Shown here one piece after another: positions 35,200-43,489 of a stretch of 64,000 bases of DNA. Origin of the DNA: an uncultured Candidatus Melainabacteria bacterium (GTDB lineage Bacteria; Cyanobacteriota; Vampirovibrionia; Gastranaerophilales; Gastranaerophilaceae); assembly GCA_934757155.1 (NCBI GenBank), contig CAKVLI010000002.1, positions 1 to 64,000 of the forward strand, in the 5' to 3' direction. A program made the position numbers and the translations under genes. The notes beneath the pieces are model-generated. The model did not search any database. It saw only the letters and a program-made list of their open reading frames with translations, and was not told the origin of the DNA. The stretch's first letter is position 1, and the number at the start of each line of letters is the position of its first letter.

Positions 35200-35889
35200 A
35201 TGAAGAAAAATATTAAAACTTTTATTATAATGTTCGCAGCACTTTGTCTTTCAACAGGAATGTCTTTTGCGGGACCTTTTAAGGCTGATGCGAAAACCAA
35301 AAGAATACCTGCGGGAACAACTTTTCAACTTGAGTTTTTGCAACCTGTAAGTACGTTTTCCGGAAGTATGGGAGATTCGTTTGTTGCAACATTGAAAAAC
35401 GAACAAACAAGCGGTGCAAATATTATTTTACCGGCAGGAACCGTTGTCCGAGGCAGTATTGGTGACGTTAAGACAGCAAAAAGTTTCTCTAGAGGCGCGA
35501 AATTATACTTGGATTTCGACCATGTTGTAACTCCGTCAGGCAGACAAATTCCTTTGGATATGGCAGTTTGTCAGTTTGATAAGATTAATTATGACGGAGC
35601 TTTGTACAAGAACCTCGGATATGGCGAAGCCGTAAAAAATAATTATGAAAGAGGGATTGAAATCACCAAGAACGCTGTTAATTACGGTATGAAAGCCGGC
35701 GAATCTGCCCCGGGAATTCAATATTTAACAGCACCTCTTTGTGCAATTGGAGGTTTTATTGGCGGAGCCGGTTATGCTATTGGTGATAGCGTTATTGACA
35801 TGTTTAGAAAAGGTCAAGATGTTTATATTAACACCGGCGATGTGTTGACGGTTAAACTTTTGAATCCGATTGACATTCCGGTGTATTAA
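35200..35889 (+). CDS. exported 229-residue protein, unknown function
   Basis: Clear signal peptide (KKNIKTFIIMFAALCLSTGM to FA). The mature part begins with a beta-rich domain (IPAGTTFQLEFLQPVSTF, ILPAGTVVRGSIGDVK, FDHVVTPSGRQIPLDMAV) like the type I secretion or conjugal-transfer TrbI-style barrels. A Gly-rich hydrophobic segment (CAIGGFIGGAGYAIGDSV) and a final strand follow. Start at 35200 set by GGGAGAG and the promoter; the longer frame from 35044 overlaps the yibE/F gene. Role not known. Confidence 0.7.
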   Translation: MKKNIKTFIIMFAALCLSTGMSFAGPFKADAKTKRIPAGTTFQLEFLQPVSTFSGSMGDSFVATLKNEQTSGANIILPAGTVVRGSIGDVKTAKSFSRGAKLYLDFDHVVTPSGRQIPLDMAVCQFDKINYDGALYKNLGYGEAVKNNYERGIEITKNAVNYGMKAGESAPGIQYLTAPLCAIGGFIGGAGYAIGDSVIDMFRKGQDVYINTGDVLTVKLLNPIDIPVY

Positions 35890-36052
35890 TTTGCCGTCGA
35901 TTTCTCGACGTCAAATTCAGGCTTCACTCCGGCGTAGCATTTGCCTACAAAATCAGTCTTGTCGTCCGTTCAAAAGTAAGACCTGTTGTTTTACGCTAGT
36001 CTTGTAGTCTTAATCGATGTCTTACGCCCCACGGTCTACGTACGTAGTACAC

Positions 36053-36078
36053 AAAAAAAAGCCTCTTTTGGGAGAGGC
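36053..36078 (-). terminator. terminator of the 169-residue gene
   Basis: Minus strand: GCCTCTcccaaaAGAGGC followed by TTTTTTTT. The remaining intergenic sequence 35890-36052 shows nothing recognisable. Confidence 0.8.
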
Positions 36079-36144
36079 GAGGGGAAATTTTAGTTAATAG
36101 GTATACACTTCACATTATCTAGTTTTTAGAGTTAAATTCTTGTG

Positions 36145-36654
36145 TTATCCAAAGTTCGGAGCTGCGTTCTTAGCGTCCTCCATTGATTTTTGCTTGTAGG
36201 AATCTAATTGCGCACGTTTCACACTCAATTGTTGTTGAATACTGTTTATATCAAGTTGAATTTCTTTTTCTTTTTCGTTCAGGACTTGGATTTCTTGTTG
36301 TTTAAGAGCTTTCAATGATTGTTCTTTAAATTGTCTAAATGCACTCATTTCAAGCTGCATTTGAGACATTGGATTTCCTGTATAAGGAACTCTGCCTGTA
36401 AATTTCATAGCTTGTAGGTTTTGCATTGCACTCATTGAACTTGCTTGATCTGAATACTGAGCGAACAAGGACGCTCTTGGTAACAATCCGGCATTAAGTC
36501 CTGCAATGTTTCCGAGGTGAAGAACTGACGAACCGCCTAAGACACCTGCATACTTTTGATAATTAGATAGCTCATTGGTGCGTTTCATCAAGTCTCTTTC
36601 GAGAGTATTTATTTCGCGTGTTAATCTCTGGGTCATCCAGAATGAAATAAACAT
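36145..36654 (-). CDS. 169-residue coiled-coil protein, unknown function
   Basis: Starts MFISFWMTQRLTREINTLER. An N-terminal helix is followed by a Met/Gly/Ser-rich middle (about 40-100) and a long C-terminal coiled coil (about 110-160, KEKEIQLDINSIQQQLSVKR) ending APNFG. No signal peptide. No family recognised. The upstream leader is homologous to that of the 62416 gene over about 65 bp, and both have GCAATTT-N10-AAATAC, implying shared control. Confidence 0.65.
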   Translation of the reverse strand: MFISFWMTQRLTREINTLERDLMKRTNELSNYQKYAGVLGGSSVLHLGNIAGLNAGLLPRASLFAQYSDQASSMSAMQNLQAMKFTGRVPYTGNPMSQMQLEMSAFRQFKEQSLKALKQQEIQVLNEKEKEIQLDINSIQQQLSVKRAQLDSYKQKSMEDAKNAAPNFG

Positions 36655-36732
36655 AATAAACCTACCTGACTTTTTTTACTAACCTTTTGTAATGTGAAAA
36701 TTAACCTTTTTCTAACCTTACACATTTATAAA

Positions 36733-36755
36733 GTATTTCTGTTTTAAAAAATTGC
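36733..36755 (-). promoter_or_regulatory. GCAATTT-N10-AAATAC promoter motif
   Basis: On the minus strand AAAAAAGGCAATTT, 10 bp, AAATACTTTATAAATG, then GTGTAAGGTTAGAAAAAGG. The same series of blocks precedes the 62416 gene. A TTGTAACGAA box (36781-36790 region, plus orientation) lies upstream. Confidence 0.5.
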
Positions 36756-36845
36756 CTTTTTTGTTTTAATTGTGAAGTTTTGTAACGAAAAAGATTTTCT
36801 ATATATGGTTGAGATAAAATAGTAGTGTAAGTTAGAGGGGGATTT

Positions 36846-37298
36846 ATGATTAAAGATAAACTTGATAATGCTCAAACGTATTATAATATTTCCGAGAATT
36901 TGAGAAAAGGGTTTAAATGGCTTAAGAACACTGATTTAAAAACGATTAAGCCTGACAGATATTATATTGACGGAGAAAAACTTTTTGCAAATGTTCAGGA
37001 ATATGCGACTAAAGCTGACGCAAAATATGAAGCTCACAGAAAGTATATTGATATTCAGTATATGATTGAGGGCGAAGAGTTGGTTGGTGTAACCAACAAG
37101 AACAATTGCAAAACTTGTGATGAATATAATTCTGAAACAGATTTGGAGTTTATGGAATGTCACGTTAAGGAAGAACTTCTCTCACTGAATGAGGGAACTT
37201 TTATGGTATTTTTCCCGCAAGATGCACATAAGCCTTCAATTAATTCAGGTGAACAATCTACTGTTAAAAAAGTTATCGTAAAAGTCGCGATAGATTAA
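36846..37298 (+). CDS. YhcH/YjgK/YiaL family protein
   Basis: 150-residue cupin-like (jelly-roll) protein. Family landmarks are the EAHRKYIDIQYMIEGEE metal-site segment and FFPQDAHKPSI near the C-terminus. Relatives are linked to sialic acid and other sugar catabolism (anomerase-like) and EbgC, but no sugar operon surrounds this gene. RBS AGAGGGGG six nt upstream. Ends overlapping the convergent unknown gene by 4 bp. Confidence 0.85.
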   Translation: MIKDKLDNAQTYYNISENLRKGFKWLKNTDLKTIKPDRYYIDGEKLFANVQEYATKADAKYEAHRKYIDIQYMIEGEELVGVTNKNNCKTCDEYNSETDLEFMECHVKEELLSLNEGTFMVFFPQDAHKPSINSGEQSTVKKVIVKVAID

Positions 37299-37696
37299 GC
37301 CGCGAAAATATTCTTTAAAGAAGAATCAATTTCATAGTCAGAAAGTTCACCTTCATATGGTTTTTCTTCTTTAAGTTTTGAAGTCAAGTCCCAAATTTCG
37401 CCTAACACAGGTTTTTTAGGGGCTTGTTTTGATGCGTGCTTTTTCAAATACTTAATAGTCTCTTTTAGAGATTCATTCATACTAACTTGTGCTGATGCTT
37501 TCAAAACTGCAAGTTGTTGATTTGTGTAAACTTCTTTAATTTGGTTATCGGTATTAAAAATGGTTTTATCCATAATGTTTTGAACACTTTCCTGAGAAGC
37601 GCCTTGTTTGTTTAGAATGTTTTTTGCGGCGTTTCTCAGGTTGTTCTGATTTTCAAATTGGAATAAATCCCTTGTGGTTGTGATGTTGAGTCCCAT
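37295..37696 (-). CDS. 133-residue protein of the sigma-28 regulon, unknown function
   Basis: Begins MGLNITTTRDLFQFENQNNL; mostly helical, rich in Asn, Gln and Lys, without signal peptide, membrane segment or cysteine. The N-terminal ITTT-style start resembles that of flagellar export substrates, but no domain is recognised. It has an excellent sigma-28 promoter, so co-expression with flagellar filament genes is inferred; possible roles are a secreted filament-associated protein or a chaperone. Confidence 0.7.
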   Translation of the reverse strand: MGLNITTTRDLFQFENQNNLRNAAKNILNKQGASQESVQNIMDKTIFNTDNQIKEVYTNQQLAVLKASAQVSMNESLKETIKYLKKHASKQAPKKPVLGEIWDLTSKLKEEKPYEGELSDYEIDSSLKNIFAA

Positions 37697-37736
37697 TTCC
37701 CGATACCTTTATTTATTAATCCCTTTTGTACTATAT

Positions 37737-37763
37737 ATATCGGCATTTTTTTAGAAAACTTTA
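37737..37763 (-). promoter_or_regulatory. sigma-28 promoter of the 133-residue gene
   Basis: Minus strand: TAAAGTTT (37756-37763), exactly 11 bp, GCCGATAT (37737-37744), a perfect match to the flagellar consensus. TTGTAACAAATT ends exactly 12 bp upstream of the -35 box, as at 54335. Confidence 0.88.
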
Positions 37764-37775
37764 GGCTTTGATGAG

Positions 37776-37822
37776 AATTTGTTACAATTCTTAACAATTA
37801 GTATTAAGTTTTGTAACAAATT
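37776..37822. promoter_or_regulatory. 47-bp palindrome with TTGTAACAAATT arms
   Basis: Perfect 12-bp inverted arms AATTTGTTACAA (37776-37787) and TTGTAACAAATT (37811-37822), with a nested CTTAA/TTAAG pair. It sits between a sigma-28 gene on the minus strand and the 461-residue gene on the plus strand, so one regulator could serve both. Confidence 0.6.
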
Positions 37823-37896
37823 ATTTTCAGTGTGAAATAAGAATAAATCTATATACTTAATATATATATAAGATGTAATAAGATGAGGTAATAGTT

Positions 37897-39282
37897 ATGG
37901 GCCACGGATATGTAAGAGCGAATTTCGGTGACAATTGTTTCTACAAAGACACCGCTTATAAACGATATAATCGTGCGCATGGCGACACGACAATATTTAA
38001 CTTTAACTATGGCAACTCATATGGTTGCTGCGGTGGACACAATACCGGATTTTGGGGCGCACTCGGAATGAGCCTCGGCTATGGTATTGGCAACTGGCTT
38101 ATGGGTGGTTTGAACACTCTTGGTGGCTGGCTTGGCGGAAGTACCATGAATTGGTTTGGTATGGGTAACCAAGCACGTTATGACGGCATCGGAAATTTCG
38201 GTAATATAAACAGTTATGGTGGCGGAAATTGGTTCGGCAAGCGTACCACAACAACAAAAACTGAGACTGTTGAAGTAGAAAAAACTGATTCTGAATACAA
38301 AGCAATTAACAATGCACGTGAACAATTACAAAAATTGCAAGGCAAGAAAGACCCTGTTACTGCAGAAGAAATAAAAGCATTAGAAGAGCAAATCAATAAA
38401 TTGACTTCAAAAGATAAAGTTAATGATAAAGAAAACAAAAAACAAATTGAAATGTTAAAGACTGACTTTGAAAACTTTAAAGCAGCACATCCTGATTTGG
38501 TTTCAAGTGAAGTCGAAGAACCTGAAAATGGTGATGATGGAGTTAAAGAACCGGCAGCCGGTGACACAACTCCGAAACCTGTTGTTGTAGAAAAACCTGA
38601 AGACAAAGATACAACTGCAGTTGTTGACAACACCGCTAAGAAAGACGCTGAGACAGCACCTGCTGAAACAAAAGTTGATGAGACTCCTGCGCCTGCTAAT
38701 ACAGAAGTTAAACCTGAAGAAACTCCTGTAACAGACAGTCATAATACTGAAATCGACAAGGCAAAAGACGCGGAAGAATTGTTGAAAACATTGCCTGACG
38801 GCGGATACGATAAATTATCAAAAGAAGACAAAGACGCTTTTGACAAAAAATTAGACGAATTACTTCCTAATATGAGCGACGAAGACAAACAATTATTGCT
38901 ATCAAAAGCTTTACCAAGCTCAACTAAGGCAAAAATCAAAGCTACCTACTATGATGGTTTCTCAAACTATGATGGAAAAACTGAACTCAAAGACGGTACT
39001 GTGATTGACGCTCAAGACACCAGCAGAAAAACAAGACCTACTGAAAATATTAACAAACAGGTAACTAAAATTACAAAATCTTCAAACGGTTTTCACCCGC
39101 AAACAATTGAAATCAATGACAGAAACAAAATTACATACACATATAAAGGAACCGTTGACGGTGAGTACATTTATACAAGCAATCAGGACAAGCAAGATTA
39201 TGTACTTCAAAAACAAGGTGGCGATTACTGCTTAAGACAATACCCTTGGCACAAAGGTTACGGCACAGCAGATTGGAGATAA
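37897..39282 (+). CDS. 461-residue protein with Gly/aromatic N-terminus and acidic Pro-rich linker
   Basis: No known family. Residues 1-115 are rich in Gly, Asn, Tyr and Trp (NTGFWGALGMSLGYGIGNWL) with a CCGG motif. About 120-200 is coiled coil. About 200-290 is an acidic Pro/Thr/Glu linker (EKPEDKDTTAVVDNTAKK), and the C-terminal 150 residues form a folded-looking domain. No classical signal peptide. Composition suggests a surface or secreted structural protein, perhaps exported by another route. Lies divergent from a sigma-28 gene. Confidence 0.7.
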   Translation: MGHGYVRANFGDNCFYKDTAYKRYNRAHGDTTIFNFNYGNSYGCCGGHNTGFWGALGMSLGYGIGNWLMGGLNTLGGWLGGSTMNWFGMGNQARYDGIGNFGNINSYGGGNWFGKRTTTTKTETVEVEKTDSEYKAINNAREQLQKLQGKKDPVTAEEIKALEEQINKLTSKDKVNDKENKKQIEMLKTDFENFKAAHPDLVSSEVEEPENGDDGVKEPAAGDTTPKPVVVEKPEDKDTTAVVDNTAKKDAETAPAETKVDETPAPANTEVKPEETPVTDSHNTEIDKAKDAEELLKTLPDGGYDKLSKEDKDAFDKKLDELLPNMSDEDKQLLLSKALPSSTKAKIKATYYDGFSNYDGKTELKDGTVIDAQDTSRKTRPTENINKQVTKITKSSNGFHPQTIEINDRNKITYTYKGTVDGEYIYTSNQDKQDYVLQKQGGDYCLRQYPWHKGYGTADWR

Positions 39283-39292
39283 GAAACCCTCA

Positions 39293-39493
39293 TTACATCT
39301 TAATAAATACATATTTTGAATCTTCCGTAGTTTCTACGGGAGATTTTTTTATGTCTTTTGACACATTCAGCAAAAAATCACCTAAGCTTACACCGGGATT
39401 TTTGAAATAAAAATTGCTTTTTGTTGGCTTTATTATTTCATTTGATGACAATAAATTTGTTACAATTTGTTCGCTGGTTAATTCTGCTGTCAC
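39293..39493 (-). CDS. 66-residue protein, unknown function
   Basis: GTG start at 39493 chosen because GCGGAG lies 8 nt upstream and a good promoter (39521-39549) precedes it. Begins MTAELTSEQIVTNLLSSNEI. Polar, no membrane segment, no family. The convergent 461-residue gene ends 10 bp away. Confidence 0.5.
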   Translation of the reverse strand: MTAELTSEQIVTNLLSSNEIIKPTKSNFYFKNPGVSLGDFLLNVSKDIKKSPVETTEDSKYVFIKM

Positions 39494-39520
39494 TATAAAT
39501 ACTCCGCTATCTGTAGACAC

Positions 39521-39549
39521 AGTCTAGCATCAAAAAGAATTCTTTGCAA
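39521..39549 (-). promoter_or_regulatory. promoter of the 66-residue gene
   Basis: Minus strand TTGCAA (39544-39549), 17-bp spacer, TAGACT (39521-39526). Confidence 0.55.
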
Positions 39550-39560
39550 TAATTCCCAAC

Positions 39561-39698
39561 TAAAGTTAGAGAAAAATCTAACTATTTTACAATTTTAAAA
39601 TTCAAATAAATCATTTAACATAATAGTGTAAAGATGCAGGTGGAAATATATCCACAAGCATCACCCCAACAAGCTTTCGACATATTGTCGCAGGCTTG
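39561..39698 (+). promoter_or_regulatory. second flagellin upstream region and leader hairpin
   Basis: TAAAGTTA (39561-39568) matches 7 of 8 bases of the sigma-28 -35 box, but the -10 eleven bases on (AACTATTT) is poor. It overlaps an inverted repeat AGTTAGA/TCTAACT. Nearer the gene a stem-loop (39670-39698) pairs CAAGC with GCTTG and CGAC with GTCG; it contains CAGGCTTG, the complement of the octamer in the other flagellin leader. Confidence 0.4.
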
Positions 39699-39766
39699 GT
39701 CAGAGTAAAATCAATTACAAAAAATTGAATAATCATGGAAGAAAGCTAAGAAAAAAGGAGATTATT

Positions 39767-40834
39767 ATGGCTTCAATTACAATCAACACGAACCTTGCGT
39801 CATTAACAGCGCAAAGAAACTTGTCACAAGCAACGAGCGGTATGAACAAAGCAATGGAAAGATTATCCACCGGTTACAAAATCAACTCAGGTAAAGATGA
39901 TGCTGCAGGTTCCGCCGTATCAACAATTATGGAAGCTCAGATTTCAGGTTATGACGTTGCTGAATCTAACGCTACAATGGGCTTATCACTTCTTGACACT
40001 GCAGAAGGTGTTTTGGGAATCGTTGATGACTACTTACAACGTATCAGAGACTTAACCGAACAAGCAGCCAACGGTACTTATGGTACTCAATCTATGAGAG
40101 CTATCAAAACAGAAGTTCAACAGAGAATGGAAGAAATTAACCGTCTATGTACAGTTATCGACTTCAACGGCATTCAATTATTAGATGGTACAAGTATTGC
40201 CGCTACTTCTAAAAACGGTGTAAACCTTCAAGTAAGTAACAATTCAGGTAAAAACAACATTATCAATTTGAAATATACAATTTTTGAATCAGCAACAGTT
40301 ACAGCTTTGTTTATGAGTAACAATGCGCATCAAACTGGTGATGCTTGGTACACAAGAGCTAATAACAAAGAAGAAACAAAAGCTTTAGAAGCAAGAATCC
40401 AAGGTGGACAAACGACATCACAGGATGGTAGAGTATATGAATATAAAGGTATGACTCCTATTAAAGATGTTGAATATGATTGGCAAGATATCAGAAAAGC
40501 AAGCAAGAATATCAACTGTATTACAGCTATATGTGATGCTGTTTATACAGACGATGCAACAGCGCGTGAATTCTTACAGTTCGTAGATGACGCTATTGAA
40601 AACGTATCAGAAAGAACTGCTTTAATCGGTGCTTATATGAACCGTGTAGAATCAGCTGTTGATGCAATCAGTGTACAAAAGGAGAATATCGTATCAGCTA
40701 ACTCTTCTATCAAGGATGCTGATGTTGCTACTGAATCTTCTAACTACATTAAGTATCAGATTCTTCAACAATCATCTGCAACATTGCTATCTACAGCAAA
40801 CCAAGTTCCAAGTATAGCATTGAACTTACTATAA
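39767..40834 (+). CDS. flagellin
   Basis: 355-residue filament protein with the conserved ends ASITINTNLASLTAQRNL and SATLLSTANQVPSIALNLL. D1 carries LQRIRDLTEQAANGT and IKTEV. The variable middle (about 155-265) has nothing in common with the other flagellin in this window, so the pair are old paralogues. Start at 39767 follows AAAAGGAG. Monocistronic, with a strong terminator. Confidence 0.96.
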   Translation: MASITINTNLASLTAQRNLSQATSGMNKAMERLSTGYKINSGKDDAAGSAVSTIMEAQISGYDVAESNATMGLSLLDTAEGVLGIVDDYLQRIRDLTEQAANGTYGTQSMRAIKTEVQQRMEEINRLCTVIDFNGIQLLDGTSIAATSKNGVNLQVSNNSGKNNIINLKYTIFESATVTALFMSNNAHQTGDAWYTRANNKEETKALEARIQGGQTTSQDGRVYEYKGMTPIKDVEYDWQDIRKASKNINCITAICDAVYTDDATAREFLQFVDDAIENVSERTALIGAYMNRVESAVDAISVQKENIVSANSSIKDADVATESSNYIKYQILQQSSATLLSTANQVPSIALNLL

Positions 40835-40856
40835 TAAGATTTAGTCTATTGTAATT

Positions 40857-40888
40857 GAAGCCCCCGCGTTGCGGGGGCTTCTTTTTAT
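40857..40888 (+). terminator. terminator of second flagellin
   Basis: GAAGCCCCCGC-GTT-GCGGGGGCTTC followed by TTTTTATT; very stable. It overlaps the end of the convergent methylase gene. Confidence 0.92.
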
Positions 40889-41619
40889 TGTAACCTGTAC
40901 ATAATTATCGCCGCAGATACACTCAAATTAAGCGATTCAACATTCTCCGCCATTTCTATTGTGAGATTTTTTGCTGCAAAGTTTTTGAGTTCTTCGCTCA
41001 AACCGTCAGCTTCAGAGCCAAACATCATCAAAACTTTATCTGCCGGAGTATAATCAGAAAGTCTAATAACATTTTTTCCTGTCGGAAGTGTTGCTATACG
41101 TTCAAATCCGTCGAAAATATCAGATAGTTTCTTGAAGTCTTTTATTGAAAACACAGGAATTTTCCAGAGATTACCAACTGCAGAACGAACGCACTTTGGA
41201 TTGTACAAATCAACTGTATCTCCAAATAGGATAATACCATCAATATTAAATGCAGCAGCAGTTCTCAAAATAGTACCAAGATTTCCTGCATCTTTTATAC
41301 CTTCTAATAAAACAACTTTTTTCATATTTTTAATCAAGTTTATATCCTGAACAGGTTGTTTTACGACAGCCACAGCCTTCGGATAGGTTTTCGCATCAGA
41401 AATTTTTGATAAAACAGCTTCATTTGTTTCAATTCTTTGCGGCAAATCTTCAAAACCTGTAGTTGAAAAAATATGAACAACTTCCAGACCAAAGTCCAGA
41501 GCTTCTTGAATTCCTTTAGCGCCTTCAACTAAAAATAATCCCGTCTCATCCCTACCTTTAACCCTTAGGAGTTTTGTAGTCTCTTTAACTAATTCATTAT
41601 TAACACTAGTGATTATCAT
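40885..41619 (-). CDS. TrmH/SpoU-family RNA methyltransferase
   Basis: 244 residues, SPOUT (trefoil-knot) 2'-O-methylase. Small N-terminal substrate domain (VTKLLRVKGRDETGLFLVEG-like), then motif 1 DAGNLGTILRTA, motif 2 MMFGSEADGLSEEL and motif 3 ESLNLSVSAAIIMYR. Target RNA not predictable (23S rRNA likely). Start codon overlaps the upstream peptidase stop (ATGA). Confidence 0.92.
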   Translation of the reverse strand: MIITSVNNELVKETTKLLRVKGRDETGLFLVEGAKGIQEALDFGLEVVHIFSTTGFEDLPQRIETNEAVLSKISDAKTYPKAVAVVKQPVQDINLIKNMKKVVLLEGIKDAGNLGTILRTAAAFNIDGIILFGDTVDLYNPKCVRSAVGNLWKIPVFSIKDFKKLSDIFDGFERIATLPTGKNVIRLSDYTPADKVLMMFGSEADGLSEELKNFAAKNLTIEMAENVESLNLSVSAAIIMYRLQ

Positions 41620-43094
41620 AAAATTTCAAACTCCTTTAGCCATTCTTTTTCTTGTTCATTAAGTAGGTCGAAATTTATAAGTTTGCCTTCGTAACCCATT
41701 TTTACAAACGAACAAATTTTTCCTTCTTTCATATAACAAGAGTTTTCCAATCTTACACCAAAGTGTTTTGGGTTGTATAACCCAGGTTCAATTGTAAAAC
41801 ACATATTGTTTTGAATCGGAGTATGCGCTATTTCAGCTTGGTTAAGAGCAGGCGGAGCTTCGTGAACGTTGATTCCGATTCCGTGACCGAGTCCGTGACC
41901 AAACGTAAAACCATCAAGTTTGTTGTCCAGAATTGTGTGAGCCAGTTTATCAAGCTCAAATCCTGTAGTATTCTCGTCACACTTGTGATTAAACGCATTA
42001 AGAAAAGCCTTTAAAACAGTTGTGTAGACGGTTTTTTGTAATTCAGAGGGAATTCTTTTTACAAAGACTCTGGTAATATCGGTCGCAAGACCTTCTTCGT
42101 AATACGCTCCGCAATCAATTAGCACGAGAGAGCCGTCAGTTAATATGACATCTTTCGAATTTTTTGAATAATGTGCTAAAGCCGAATTTTGGTTAACAGC
42201 AACAATTGATTTGAAGCTTAGAGATTTCGCGCCATAGCGGATAAACTCTTCTTTTAATCTTGTTGCAATATCATATTCGGTCAGATTATCGTTCTCTTCA
42301 ATATACTGCCTGATAGCTTTTACAGCCTTATCAGTGCGTTCAAAAGCTCTTTTATAACTTTCTATTTCTTTTTCTGTTTTGACAGATTTTAAAAACTTAA
42401 TCTGCGAATTTTGTTCAACTGGATGTTTGATAAAGGCATAATCATAAGCGCTTATTGAGGATTTATCAACTGTTAGCGGTTTATCGTATGAAGATAAAAA
42501 CTCCTCATAACCTTTATCTAATAGCTTGCGCTCATCACCATTTATGAAAAGTTTAACAAAAGCCTTTGATGAACAATCTTTGGAAAAATCTCTCAAACCT
42601 GTGAGGTAAGAAGCTTCCTCAAGATTTGTTATGAGCATCGCTCTGTCAGGAGTATATTTTACAGGCTTAACTGCCTGAACAGGTTGAGGATGAGTGGATG
42701 TAAAATCATTTATAGGGTCTTTGTCAAAAAGCTTAACTTTATAGCCCGAGAACTCTTCCAAACGTTTTTGGGAAACTTTTTTAGAAATAATTCCTAAAAT
42801 TTTATTTGGTTCTAAAAGCTTCCTGATTTCATCATCCTGCTTTTGTCCTAATTGAAGCTTTACAACAGTTACACCCTCTTTTGCTTCCATATCAGCTTGA
42901 GTGTGGTATCTTCCGTCCACAAACAAATAGATTCCGTCCTTGGTAATCAATGCATCACCTGTTGAGCCTGAAAATCCGGTCAGTGTATAACGCGCATTTT
43001 CTTCAAGGTCAGGATACTCCACTAAATATTCATTAGTGGAGTTTACCAAAAGATAATCTATTTGAAGCTTTTCAAGTAAGTCGGAATAATTCAC
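41616..43094 (-). CDS. Xaa-Pro aminopeptidase, M24 family
   Basis: Cytosolic dimetal exopeptidase that removes residues preceding proline; 492 residues. Creatinase-like N-domain(s), then the pita-bread domain with all five metal ligands: Asp in LVLIDCGAY and ATDITRVF, His in HGLGHGIGINVHE, Glu in FTIEPGLY and Glu in VRLENSCY. Shorter than the 590-residue eukaryote-like form. Lies between the parvulin and methylase genes in a leftward run. Confidence 0.92.
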   Translation of the reverse strand: MNYSDLLEKLQIDYLLVNSTNEYLVEYPDLEENARYTLTGFSGSTGDALITKDGIYLFVDGRYHTQADMEAKEGVTVVKLQLGQKQDDEIRKLLEPNKILGIISKKVSQKRLEEFSGYKVKLFDKDPINDFTSTHPQPVQAVKPVKYTPDRAMLITNLEEASYLTGLRDFSKDCSSKAFVKLFINGDERKLLDKGYEEFLSSYDKPLTVDKSSISAYDYAFIKHPVEQNSQIKFLKSVKTEKEIESYKRAFERTDKAVKAIRQYIEENDNLTEYDIATRLKEEFIRYGAKSLSFKSIVAVNQNSALAHYSKNSKDVILTDGSLVLIDCGAYYEEGLATDITRVFVKRIPSELQKTVYTTVLKAFLNAFNHKCDENTTGFELDKLAHTILDNKLDGFTFGHGLGHGIGINVHEAPPALNQAEIAHTPIQNNMCFTIEPGLYNPKHFGVRLENSCYMKEGKICSFVKMGYEGKLINFDLLNEQEKEWLKEFEIL

Positions 43095-43099
43095 TACCC

Positions 43100-43381
43100 C
43101 TACCCCTCATCAGTATCGGTAAGTTTGATTAAATGCCAACCAAATTGTGTTTCAACAGGAGCAGAAACTTCTCCTTTTTTTAGCGCAAAAGCAGCATCTT
43201 CAAACGGTTTAACCATCATACCTTTGCCGAACCAGCGCAAATCACCGCCGTCACGTCCTGAAGGGCATTTTGAATATTGTTTAGCCAAATCTTCAAACGC
43301 AACACCGTTTTTAATATCCAATAACAAGTTTTCTGCTTGTTCCTTTGTATCAACCAAAATATGGCTTGCTCTAATCTTCAT
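43100..43381 (-). CDS. parvulin-type peptidyl-prolyl isomerase
   Basis: 93-residue single-domain PpiC/parvulin, without signal peptide, so cytosolic. Shows RASHILVDTKEQAENLL, FEDLAKQYSKCPSGRDGGDL and the C-terminal ETQFGWHLIKL. Catalyses cis/trans isomerisation of prolyl bonds in folding proteins. Five nt before the M24 gene, which acts on prolyl peptides; the pairing may be functional. Confidence 0.92.
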   Translation of the reverse strand: MKIRASHILVDTKEQAENLLLDIKNGVAFEDLAKQYSKCPSGRDGGDLRWFGKGMMVKPFEDAAFALKKGEVSAPVETQFGWHLIKLTDTDEG

Positions 43382-43419
43382 AATAAATCTCCTTAATTAA
43401 CTACCAGTCCATTTTACAT

Positions 43420-43482
43420 AAAGGGCGAAATGTTTTCAACATTTCGCCCTTTGTAAAAAAAAGCCGACCGCGAGGGTCAGCT
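43420..43482 (-). terminator. tandem terminators after rplA
   Basis: Minus strand: first hairpin AGCTGACC/GGTCGGCT-type followed by TTTTTTTT (43455-43482), then a second perfect 15-bp stem built on AAAGGGCGAAATGTT (43420-43452). They separate the ribosomal genes from the parvulin operon. Confidence 0.8.
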
Positions 43483-43489
43483 ATAAATA

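Noticed and set aside
38214..38633. 139-codon minus-strand frame rich in Ser/Thr/Phe
   Set aside because: Antisense shadow of the acidic, Pro-rich linker of the 461-residue protein; no start signals.
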